From assembly GCF_032191775.1 (NCBI RefSeq), contig NZ_CP132507.1, forward strand, positions 2,009,001 to 2,073,000: a DNA stretch of 64,000 bases, written 5' to 3'. Positions 57,034 through 64,000 of the stretch are shown one piece after another. Each line of letters starts with the position of its first letter. Within the stretch, counting starts at the first letter, position 1. The notes beneath the pieces were generated by a model that saw only the letters and a program-made list of their open reading frames with translations, had not been told where the DNA came from and searched no databases. This stretch comes from Rhodoferax mekongensis (GTDB lineage: Bacteria; Pseudomonadota; Gammaproteobacteria; Burkholderiales; Burkholderiaceae_C). Made by a program: the position numbers and the translations under genes.

Positions 57034-59118
57034 ATGTGGACCTCTTTTCAGGATCGCTCCTCCATTGCAGACCCTCGTCTGTTGGACCGCGACCTTAGTC
57101 TTTTAGCTTTCAACGAGCGTGTGCTGGACTGGGCGGTGCGTGAAGACGTGCCGTTGATGGAGCGCCTGCGTTTCCTGTGCATTGTCTCCAGCAACCTCGA
57201 CGAGTTCTTTGAAGTCCGCGCAGAACCGCATTTGAGTGCCGCACGTGCCCGGGACGAAAAAGGCCAGTACTCGGTCGCCAGCTTTGACCGTTTGGCTGAC
57301 TCGCTGCACAAGCTGGTGAGCCGCCAGTACACGCTGTACAACGAACAACTGATGCCGGCCTTCGAGGCACAAGGCATCCGCATCATGTCGCACGGCGAGC
57401 GCAATGCGGCGCAGCGTGCATGGGTGAAGCAGTACTTTGAAAAAGAAGTGCGCCCCTTGCTGATCCCGGTGGGGCTGGACCCTTCGCACCCCTTTCCGCA
57501 GGTAGCCAACAAATCGCTCAACTTCATTGTGCGTTTGACCGGCAAAGACGCCTTCGGTCGCGAAAACGAAATCGCGATTGTGAAAGTACCGCGGGTATTG
57601 CCGCGCCTTATCCGCATGCCTGACAAGGTGGCTGGGGCCAAGGCCTCGTTTGTGTCACTTTCCAGCGTCATTCGTGCGCACTTGGCCGAGCTCTTTACCG
57701 GACGGGAGGTCTGGCAGTTTTCGCAATTCCGCGTGACGCGGCATTCTGATCTGGCGGTGGACGAGGACGATGTACAGAACTTGCGCATGGCGCTGCGCCA
57801 AGGCCTGGAGCACCGGCACTACGGGCAGGCCGTCCGCCTGGAGGTGTCTGCAGGTTGTTCCGAGCACCTCGCGGACTTTTTGCTGAAGCAGTTTGAGTTG
57901 CCAGCGAAAGCGCTGTACCGGGTACATGGCCCGGTGAACCTGGTGCGCCTGACCCAGTTGATCGACTTGGCCGAACGTCCCGATTTGTGCTTCTCACCGT
58001 ACAAGCCTAACTTTCCGGTTCTGATGCATCCGGGGCGCTCCATCTTTGAGCAGCTCAAAGAGCGTGACATCCTGATTCACCAGCCTTATGAAAGCTTCGA
58101 TGGTGTGCTGTCTTTCCTGCGCGAAGCGGTGAACGACCCCAAGGTGCTCGCCATCAAGCAAACTATTTACCGCACGGGCTCAGATTCCGAGCTGATGGAG
58201 TTGCTGCGGGAGGCCGTGCGCCGCGGGAAAGAAGTGACAGTGGTGGTGGAGCTCAAAGCCCGCTTTGACGAAGAAGCCAACATCAACTGGGCGGAGATGC
58301 TCGAATCCATTGGAGCCCAAGTGGTGTACGGGGTGGTGGGCCTCAAAACCCACGCCAAGATGATGCTGATCACCCGCCGTGAGGGCAAAAACCTCAAGCG
58401 CTATGGGCACCTGTCCACCGGTAACTACAACCCGCGCACGGCGCGTTTGTACACCGACATCAGCCACCTGACTGCCGATGCATCCATCACCACCGATATG
58501 GAGCATGTGTTCGTGCACATGGCCAGTCAGAGCAAGCTGCCGCGTTTGTCCAGACTGTGGATGGCGCCTTTCCATTTGCACCGCAACACGATTGCCAAGA
58601 TCGACGCGCTGGGCCGTGCAGCAGCGGCCGGGAAAGACGCTCGCATCGTGGCGAAGATGAACTCGCTGACGGACGAGGCACTGGTCCGAAGCCTGATCGC
58701 TGCCGGTCAGCAGGGCGTCAAGATTGACGTGATCGTGCGGGGTGCCTGCATTCTCCCGGCGCAGGTTCCGGGCTACACCGACAACATCCGGGTCCGCTCG
58801 GTCATTGGCCGGTTGTTGGAGCACTCGCGGGTGTTTTACTTCCGTATCGATGCAGTAGACGAGCTGTACCTCTCGAGTGCAGACTGGATGAACCGCAATA
58901 TGGTGCGCCGTGTAGAAGTGGCGTGGCCGGTCACGGATGAAGGCTTGCGGCAACGCCTGGTAGACGAATGCCTGGTGGCCTATTTGCATGACGGCGTGGA
59001 CGCCTGGGACATGCACGCGGATGGGTTGTACTACCGCAATGGCTCGGTGGAGCAGGGCAACGCCCATAGCGCGCAAAAAGCGCTGATGGACCGCTACGGC
59101 CGCTTCGAGAAACGCTGA
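57034..59118 (+). CDS. ppk1: Polyphosphate kinase 1
   Basis: Polymerises the gamma-phosphate of ATP into polyphosphate. It has 694 residues (E. coli 688). The N domain opens LLDRDLSLLAFNERVL; VSSNLDEFFEVR follows near residue 52. The autophosphorylated-histidine region GLKTHAKMMLITRREG lies near residue 437 and the second HKD-type region near 590. No ribosome site precedes the ATG, and the Pho boxes sit right upstream, so the mRNA may be nearly leaderless. sixA follows after 14 bases. Confidence 0.97.
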   Translation: MWTSFQDRSSIADPRLLDRDLSLLAFNERVLDWAVREDVPLMERLRFLCIVSSNLDEFFEVRAEPHLSAARARDEKGQYSVASFDRLADSLHKLVSRQYTLYNEQLMPAFEAQGIRIMSHGERNAAQRAWVKQYFEKEVRPLLIPVGLDPSHPFPQVANKSLNFIVRLTGKDAFGRENEIAIVKVPRVLPRLIRMPDKVAGAKASFVSLSSVIRAHLAELFTGREVWQFSQFRVTRHSDLAVDEDDVQNLRMALRQGLEHRHYGQAVRLEVSAGCSEHLADFLLKQFELPAKALYRVHGPVNLVRLTQLIDLAERPDLCFSPYKPNFPVLMHPGRSIFEQLKERDILIHQPYESFDGVLSFLREAVNDPKVLAIKQTIYRTGSDSELMELLREAVRRGKEVTVVVELKARFDEEANINWAEMLESIGAQVVYGVVGLKTHAKMMLITRREGKNLKRYGHLSTGNYNPRTARLYTDISHLTADASITTDMEHVFVHMASQSKLPRLSRLWMAPFHLHRNTIAKIDALGRAAAAGKDARIVAKMNSLTDEALVRSLIAAGQQGVKIDVIVRGACILPAQVPGYTDNIRVRSVIGRLLEHSRVFYFRIDAVDELYLSSADWMNRNMVRRVEVAWPVTDEGLRQRLVDECLVAYLHDGVDAWDMHADGLYYRNGSVEQGNAHSAQKALMDRYGRFEKR

Positions 59119-59132
59119 GGGGGAACCAAGGC

Positions 59133-59594
59133 ATGGACCTGATTTTGTGGCGGCACGCAGAGGCCATAGATCTTGACCTGGTCGGTGACGACATGCTGCG
59201 CTCACTGACCAGCAAAGGCGAAAAGCAAGCTGCTCGCATGGCAGCATGGCTGGACCGGCAACTGCCGGATGGCGCGAGGATCTGGGCCAGCCCGGCAACC
59301 CGCACCGAGCAAACGGCCATGGCCTTGCAGCGCAAGTACAAGACCCACTCTTCCTTGGCGCCGCTCAGCAATGTGGATGATTTGTTGCGCTTGGTGCAGT
59401 GGCCCAACGCCAAAGGATGTGTGGTGGTGGTCGGCCACCAACCGACATTGGGGCAGACGATTTCCCGTCTGCTGGGTTTGAACGAGAGCGAGTGCGCCGT
59501 GAAGAAGGGCGCACTCTGGTGGCTGCGCCACCGGGAGCGCGACGGCGTCGGGCAAACGGTGGTGGTGACAGTGCAGTCACCCGAGGTGCTGTGA
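59133..59594 (+). CDS. sixA: Phosphohistidine phosphatase SixA
   Basis: A 153-residue histidine phosphatase. The catalytic RHAEA motif is at residues 7-11 and the second His in VVVGHQPTLGQ near residue 100. E. coli SixA (161) dephosphorylates phosphohistidine in phosphotransfer proteins such as ArcB or NPr. Linkage to ppk1 is frequent in proteobacteria; whether it acts on PPK phosphohistidine is unknown. Ribosome site GAGGGGGAACC. Confidence 0.92.
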   Translation: MDLILWRHAEAIDLDLVGDDMLRSLTSKGEKQAARMAAWLDRQLPDGARIWASPATRTEQTAMALQRKYKTHSSLAPLSNVDDLLRLVQWPNAKGCVVVVGHQPTLGQTISRLLGLNESECAVKKGALWWLRHRERDGVGQTVVVTVQSPEVL

Positions 59595-59624
59595 CCTCGT
59601 CAGCGCACTCAGCACAGGCCTGAA

Positions 59625-60233
59625 TCAGACCTTTTTGCCTTTTGCAGGGCGGCCGGTTTTCAGGCTGGGCACTGCGGACAGGGCAGCCTTGAAAGCTGCG
59701 TCACTCAAGGCGGCGATGGCTTTCATGCCGGCGCGGATCAGTTCGGTTTTCTTGACCGGGCTGCCCAGCTTGGCGGCACGCATTTTCAACACATCCAGCA
59801 CGTCATATTCATTCTTGGGGATGGTGAAGCTGTCACGAACCATCTTGGGTTTCTTCGCTTTTTCCACTTTGGGGGTGGCCACCTTGGCTGCTGGCTTTGC
59901 CACAGGTTTGGTCACTGGCTTTGCAACAGGCTTGGTGGCTTTAGCGACCGGCTTGGTAGCAACTTTGGCCGCAACTGGTTTTGCAGCTGGCTTTGCGGTA
60001 GCTTTGGGTGCTGCCTTTGCAACGGCCTGCGGGGCCGCTTTGGCGGGAGCTTTTGCAGCGGGCTTTGCAGCTACTTTCTTGACAGGCTTGGTCGCAGGTT
60101 TGGCGATGTCTTTTTTAGCAGGCTTGCTTGGCACTGCCTTGGCTACCGGCTTTGCTGCAGTTTTTGCAGGTGCAGCACTTTGCTCAGCAGTAACTGTGGG
60201 GGTGATGGTTGGATTTTGTTCGGTAGTTGTCAT
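59625..60233 (-). CDS. Histone H1-like Ala/Lys/Pro-rich protein with C-terminal RHH-like domain
   Basis: A 202-residue protein. Residues 20-125 are almost only Ala, Lys, Pro, Val and Thr in PAAK/KPVAK repeats, like bacterial H1-type nucleoid proteins. The C-terminal 75 residues are different: VRDSFTIPKNEYDVLDVLKMRAA and KKTELIRAGMKAIAAL look like a ribbon-helix-helix fold (strand, helix, helix). ATG 60233 follows AAAGGAG. It probably binds DNA, and its basic region could also bind polyphosphate, given that it sits between sixA/ppk1 and ppx. A palindrome lies just upstream. Confidence 0.78.
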   Translation of the reverse strand: MTTTEQNPTITPTVTAEQSAAPAKTAAKPVAKAVPSKPAKKDIAKPATKPVKKVAAKPAAKAPAKAAPQAVAKAAPKATAKPAAKPVAAKVATKPVAKATKPVAKPVTKPVAKPAAKVATPKVEKAKKPKMVRDSFTIPKNEYDVLDVLKMRAAKLGSPVKKTELIRAGMKAIAALSDAAFKAALSAVPSLKTGRPAKGKKV

Positions 60234-60251
60234 GCAGGGCACTCCTTTGTT

Positions 60252-60278
60252 AAACGGTATATACAGTTTATACCGTTT
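60252..60278. promoter_or_regulatory. Perfect inverted repeat upstream of the histone-like gene
   Basis: AAACGGTATA (60252-60261) and TATACCGTTT (60269-60278) with a seven-base spacer, 19-45 bases upstream of the minus-strand start at 60233 and 37 bases before the EAL/GGDEF start. Size and placement suit an operator overlapping a promoter; the minus strand also contains TATAAA-like -10 sequences in it. Confidence 0.6.
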
Positions 60279-60314
60279 CATGTTTTGTGTGAATGAAAGC
60301 ACCCGGGATTCAAC

Positions 60315-62207
60315 ATGAATCGGGCAGGGATGAAGAGGTTTTGTCACTTCACTGTCATTCATCGGCGGGAAAATCGCAGCCCCTACGTCGTTTGGAAGCT
60401 CGCCATGCAGTCAACCCAGTTGCGTTTGGTCAAGGGCAACATGCCTACCAACAGCGGGCCAAGACCCCTGGAGGCAATACTGCAACGCAATGCGTTGTAC
60501 CCCGTTTTTCAGCCCATCATTAAATTGGATGATGGGGCTGTTTATGCGCATGAGGCTCTGATACGTGGGCCTCAGGGCAGTGCTCTGCACACTCCGGACA
60601 AGTTGTTGATTGCCGCGGTCCAGGAAGGTCTTTCCTATGAACTGGAGACCGCCTGTGTTGCTGCAACCCTGAGCAGTTGGGGGCGCCTCAAAACCGCGGG
60701 ACGCTTGTTTGTGAACATCAGTGCCGAGGCGCTGATCAAGGCCTTTGATTCGCGTGGGCGCGAAGGCTTGCTGCATTGGATTCAGGATTTCCATGTGATC
60801 CCCCGCATGCTGGTGTTGGAGATTACCGAGCACGAGCGTGTGGAGAACATGGATCGTCTGGCCGAGGTGGTGAATGAGGTCCGTTCTGCGGGCTTGTCTC
60901 TCGCCTTGGATGATTTCGGTGATGGCCGTTCCAGCTTGCGTCTTTGGTCCCAGATCAAGCCGGAGGTAGTGAAGATTGACAAGTACTTCACCCGCAACAT
61001 CAGCGCCCATGGTGACAAGCTCAAAACCATCCAGGCGCTGCAGCAAATTGCCAACATCTTTGGTACCGCCCTGGTCGCGGAGGGCATTGAAACCGCCGAA
61101 GACTTGCGGGTGCTGCGAGACGTGGGCATTGAGTACGGCCAAGGCTATTTTCTGGGGCGCCCTGAGGGGAGTCCGCTACAAACTTTGCCGGAAGAGCCCC
61201 GGCGTGTATTGGCAGAGCGTCAGGTGGTAGTACTGCCGGAGCTGGGCCGCATTTCGCAGGGTGGGCATTTGCGCAGCCTGTCGCTGCTGAAGGCGCCTAC
61301 CGTGACGCCCGACACCAACAATGACACGCTGGCACGGATATTTTTGGAAAACCCGGTTTTGCATGCGGTGGCAGTGCTGCAGGGCGAGCGTCCTGTGGGC
61401 ATTATCAACAGGGCACAGTTCATGAACGAATACACCAAGCTGTATTACCGCGAGGTGTGGGGCCGCAAACCCTGTGTGGTGCACGCCAACCCTGAGCCCC
61501 GCCTGATTGAGCGGGAGCACAGCGTGGATGAGCTGGTGGGCATTCTGACCTCACAGGATCAGCGCTACCTGAGTGATGGTTTTATTGCTACAGAGAACGG
61601 TCGCTATGTGGGCTTGGGCACCGGAGACCAGCTGGTGCGCTCGGTGACCGAGACGCGCATTGAAGCCGCCCGGCACGCCAATCCACTCACGTTTCTGCCG
61701 GGAAATATTCCCATCACCCAGCATATCGAACGCCTTCTCAAGAAGCAGGCGTGCTTTGTGGCTTGTTACGCGGATTTGAATCACTTCAAGCCTTACAACG
61801 ACTATTACGGCTATTGGCGGGGCGACGAGATGATTCGTCTGCTTGCCCGTATCGCGATGGAGCAATGTGATTCCCAGCGGGATTTCCTGGGGCACGTGGG
61901 GGGCGATGACTTTATTTTGTTGTTCCAGAGCACCGATTGGCGTGAACGCTGCGAACGTCTGGTGGCCGAGTTTGCCGAGCGGGCCCGCGCCCTGTTTGAC
62001 GACAACGCGCGTGCGGCGGGGGGAATCGAAGCCGAGGACAGGCACGGGGTACGACGGTTTTTCCCCTGTACCACTTTGTCCATCGGGGCTGTGGTGGTTG
62101 ACGGTCAGCACTTCACCCGTGCGGAGGACGTGGCCAACCTGGCCGCCATGGCCAAGCACGAGGCCAAACTGTCCACTACCGGTTTACACGAAACAGTGCT
62201 GGCTTAG
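60315..62207 (+). CDS. EAL-CBS-GGDEF domain protein (cyclic-di-GMP turnover)
   Basis: A 630-residue protein. The EAL domain (about residues 50-300) keeps its catalytic motifs EALIRG, EITEHERV, LDDFGDG, KIDKYF and EGIET. A CBS-like middle region (about 330-445) precedes a GGDEF domain (about 450-620) whose signature reads GGDDF, with ADLNHFKPYNDYYGY upstream. It therefore probably hydrolyses c-di-GMP; cyclase activity is uncertain. ATG 60315 is used, but ATG 60402 has the better ribosome site (GGAAG). The stop overlaps the ppx stop tail to tail. Confidence 0.88.
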   Translation: MNRAGMKRFCHFTVIHRRENRSPYVVWKLAMQSTQLRLVKGNMPTNSGPRPLEAILQRNALYPVFQPIIKLDDGAVYAHEALIRGPQGSALHTPDKLLIAAVQEGLSYELETACVAATLSSWGRLKTAGRLFVNISAEALIKAFDSRGREGLLHWIQDFHVIPRMLVLEITEHERVENMDRLAEVVNEVRSAGLSLALDDFGDGRSSLRLWSQIKPEVVKIDKYFTRNISAHGDKLKTIQALQQIANIFGTALVAEGIETAEDLRVLRDVGIEYGQGYFLGRPEGSPLQTLPEEPRRVLAERQVVVLPELGRISQGGHLRSLSLLKAPTVTPDTNNDTLARIFLENPVLHAVAVLQGERPVGIINRAQFMNEYTKLYYREVWGRKPCVVHANPEPRLIEREHSVDELVGILTSQDQRYLSDGFIATENGRYVGLGTGDQLVRSVTETRIEAARHANPLTFLPGNIPITQHIERLLKKQACFVACYADLNHFKPYNDYYGYWRGDEMIRLLARIAMEQCDSQRDFLGHVGGDDFILLFQSTDWRERCERLVAEFAERARALFDDNARAAGGIEAEDRHGVRRFFPCTTLSIGAVVVDGQHFTRAEDVANLAAMAKHEAKLSTTGLHETVLA

Positions 62208-63703
62208 ATTCCGCTGATGTGCAGAGTCCATGGCGTTTTTTGCCATGCGAGCTCTTCTTCCCGCAACAGGTGGGCACTTTGCGGGTAGGCAGTCGCCCAA
62301 GCCGTACGGCAATTCAAATGCACCTCGTGGCTGCCTGCAGCTCCGGCTGCCAGGGTCATGCCCTTGAGGTCCGGGTCGCGTCGTGCGTGGCACAGAATCA
62401 CTGCCAAGCGCAGGCAAATCAGTTGCAGCACCAAATCATCCTGGGTGAGCACCGGTTCCAGTTTGCGCAGCTTGCCGCGGTGCCCCAGCACCAGCAGGCT
62501 CAGGCGGTGCATCTCAGACAGCGAGAAGCCGGCAGCATCTGCGTTATCCAGAATGTAGGCCCCATGCTTGTGATAGTCGCTGTGCGAGATATGGCTGCCG
62601 ATTTCGTGCAACTCCGCCGCCCAAGCCAACTTGCGCAACAGGCGTTCCGGCTCAGGAGCTTCATAGGTGCCCAGCATTTGTTGGAGCAATTGCGTCGCGA
62701 CCTTGGCCACGCGTGCGCTGTGGGTGGTGTCCACATTGAATTTGGATGCTAACCGTTGCACGCTTTTGGCACGCAGGTCGCCATAGTCGCGTGCACCGCC
62801 GGTCAGATCGCAGATCAGGCCGTGGCGCAAACCGCCGGTGGCCTGTTGCATTTCTGAAATTCCCAGCAGGCTGAAAATAGCCCGCATCACGCTCAGGCCA
62901 CCGCCAATGATGGCGCGGCGGTCTTCACGCATGCCGGCAATACGCAGGCGGTCCGCACTTTGCGCGCTTACCAGTCGCTCCAGCAGCCAGTCCAAGCCCT
63001 CCTGGGTTAGTACGCCTTCAGGCCAGCCGGCGGCCACCAGCACATCGCCAATGGCGCCCACGGTGCCTGCGGAACCGTATGCGGTGTCCCACAGGTCCGG
63101 GTGGTAGGCATCGAATGCTTCATCCAATACTGCTTTGGCGGCGACTTCGGCAATCTCAAATGCTTTGCGGGAGAAGGTGCCGTCCGGGAAGTAGCGTTTG
63201 GACCACGCAATGCTGCCCACGCGGTAGGACTCCATGGTGCCGGGCACCAGGCCTTGCCCCAGAATGAGTTCGGTGGAGCGGCCCCCCACATCAATGACCA
63301 GTCGGCGTTCATCACTGGCGGGCAGCATGTGTGCCACGCCTTGGTAAATCAGCCGGGCTTCTTCCCGGCCGGAAATCACGTCGATCGGAAAACCCAGCAC
63401 GGCGTTGGCTTTTTCCAGGAATACGTCGCGGTTGCGGGCTTCACGCAAGGTTTGGGTGGCAACTGCTTTGACTTCGTGCGGCTTGAAGCCCGCCAAACGC
63501 TCCCCGAACCGAGCCAGACACTCCCATCCGGCCTGCATGGCGGCCGGGGTGAGGTTGCGCTCTTCGTCGAGCCCGCCCCCTTGGCGCACGGTTTCTTTCA
63601 GGTATTCGGTGCGCTGGAATTCGCCGTGGTCCACCCGTCCGATTTCGAGCCTGAAGCTGTTGGAGCCCAAGTCCACTGCAGCCAGGCGGTTTCCGTTGTT
63701 CAT
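62204..63703 (-). CDS. ppx: Exopolyphosphatase / pppGpp phosphohydrolase, Ppx/GppA family
   Basis: Cleaves terminal phosphate from polyphosphate (or pppGpp). It has 499 residues. The ASKHA phosphate-binding motifs AAVDLGSNSFRLEIGR (residues 8-23) and VIDVGGRSTELILGQG (near 139) are intact, and there is a C-terminal HD-like region with AAELHEIGSHISHSDYHKHG (near 390). Together with ppk1 it sets polyphosphate levels. Here it is transcribed toward ppk1, with sixA, the histone-like gene and the EAL/GGDEF gene between them. Confidence 0.93.
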   Translation of the reverse strand: MNNGNRLAAVDLGSNSFRLEIGRVDHGEFQRTEYLKETVRQGGGLDEERNLTPAAMQAGWECLARFGERLAGFKPHEVKAVATQTLREARNRDVFLEKANAVLGFPIDVISGREEARLIYQGVAHMLPASDERRLVIDVGGRSTELILGQGLVPGTMESYRVGSIAWSKRYFPDGTFSRKAFEIAEVAAKAVLDEAFDAYHPDLWDTAYGSAGTVGAIGDVLVAAGWPEGVLTQEGLDWLLERLVSAQSADRLRIAGMREDRRAIIGGGLSVMRAIFSLLGISEMQQATGGLRHGLICDLTGGARDYGDLRAKSVQRLASKFNVDTTHSARVAKVATQLLQQMLGTYEAPEPERLLRKLAWAAELHEIGSHISHSDYHKHGAYILDNADAAGFSLSEMHRLSLLVLGHRGKLRKLEPVLTQDDLVLQLICLRLAVILCHARRDPDLKGMTLAAGAAGSHEVHLNCRTAWATAYPQSAHLLREEELAWQKTPWTLHISGI

Positions 63704-63745
63704 GAATAAGTCAGGTGAAAAGATTAATCGGCGTGGTGTGCATGG

Positions 63746-63768
63746 TACCCCTGCGCAAAGCAGGGGTA
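63746..63768 (-). terminator. Hairpin between ppx and the partial binding-protein gene
   Basis: TACCCCTGC and GCAGGGGTA pair perfectly around five bases. It lies just after the stop of the upstream minus-strand gene but has no T run, so its role as a terminator is uncertain. Confidence 0.4.
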
Positions 63769-63773
63769 GAGAT

Positions 63774-64000
63774 TCAGCCCACTATTTTGCCGTCTGCGCC
63801 CAACATGCTTTGGGTGACGAGGACACCGGTGCGTTTGCGGGTGTCCGGGTTCAGTCGCAAACCCGCGAGTTCCAAGGGTTGGCGTTTGGCAAAGGCCTGA
63901 AACACATTGGGGCGGTTCAGGCTGCCTTCTACCGTCTGGAGCATCTCAGCACAGTAGCGTGCCGACACAAAGCCGGCCAGGCTTTGGGCGGTGGGCGGCT
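63774..64000 (-). CDS. ABC transporter periplasmic binding protein, branched-chain amino acid type (partial, C-terminal)
   Basis: The last 75 residues of a protein that enters from the right edge. The sequence (TAQSLAGFVSARYCAEML, then LNPDTRKRTGVLVTQSMLGADGKIVG before the stop) fits the C-terminus of Peripla_BP_6 / LivK-like ligand-binding proteins. The ligand is unknown. Confidence 0.65.
   Translation of the reverse strand, partial: PPTAQSLAGFVSARYCAEMLQTVEGSLNRPNVFQAFAKRQPLELAGLRLNPDTRKRTGVLVTQSMLGADGKIVG

Overview
The window reads as chromosome of a Burkholderiales bacterium of the family Comamonadaceae, probably Rhodoferax or a near relative. Three things point there: the gene order rpsB-tsf-pyrH-frr-uppS-cdsA-dxr-rseP-bamA-skp-lpxD-fabZ-lpxA-lpxB-rnhB, the protein sequences themselves, and features such as PhaR, tandem glycine riboswitches and an alanine/lysine/proline-rich histone-like protein. 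Genus is inference; no rRNA gene is present. Coding is dense and mostly housekeeping. I see no insertion sequence, prophage or CRISPR array.

Layout. (1) 1-5515: glycine cleavage operon gcvT-gcvH-gcvP on the minus strand behind a tandem glycine riboswitch, with a second tandem glycine riboswitch after gcvP in front of a partial DadA-like oxidoreductase. (2) 5594-11658: PlsC, a hydrolase, ETF:ubiquinone oxidoreductase, two short-chain dehydrogenases and a DMT transporter; two perfect palindromes look like operators of acyl-CoA or branched-chain amino acid catabolism. (3) 11759-20923: tRNA-Val, phaR, rimO, tRNA-Leu, rnr, then a minus-strand run (NAD(P)HX repair enzyme, metallo-beta-lactamase-fold hydrolase, HDOD protein, DadA-like enzyme). 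(4) 21186-36168: translation, isoprenoid, outer-membrane and lipid A genes. (5) 36350-49430: carA, a LysE-family exporter, carB, greA, yhbY, rlmE, ftsH with a sigma-32-type promoter, folP, glmM and small proteins. (6) 49472-54065: an arsenic operon arsR-arsC(LMW-PTP)-aqpS-arsC(Grx)-arsH-arsA with no arsB or acr3. (7) 54101-63703: a phosphate-economy region. olsB, a PlcP-like metallophosphoesterase and an Agt-like glycosyltransferase form a tight operon behind a candidate Pho box. ppk1 and sixA follow behind two clear Pho boxes, then a histone-like protein, an EAL/GGDEF protein and ppx. (8) The window ends in a partial periplasmic binding protein.

Three observations stand out. First, a 41-bp interspersed element occurs ten times. 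Seven copies lie inside genes and are always read in the same phase for a given orientation, one supplies the stop codon of arsA, and one forms a terminator. Second, dxr, bamA and lpxD, all within 5.1 kb, are each frameshifted at a run of G residues, and each reads through if the run is eight G. This looks like systematic under-calling of G8, although it could in principle be slippage. Third, arsenic resistance and phosphate-sparing lipid genes diverge from one 142-bp region that carries both an ArsR-like palindrome and a Pho-box-like array.
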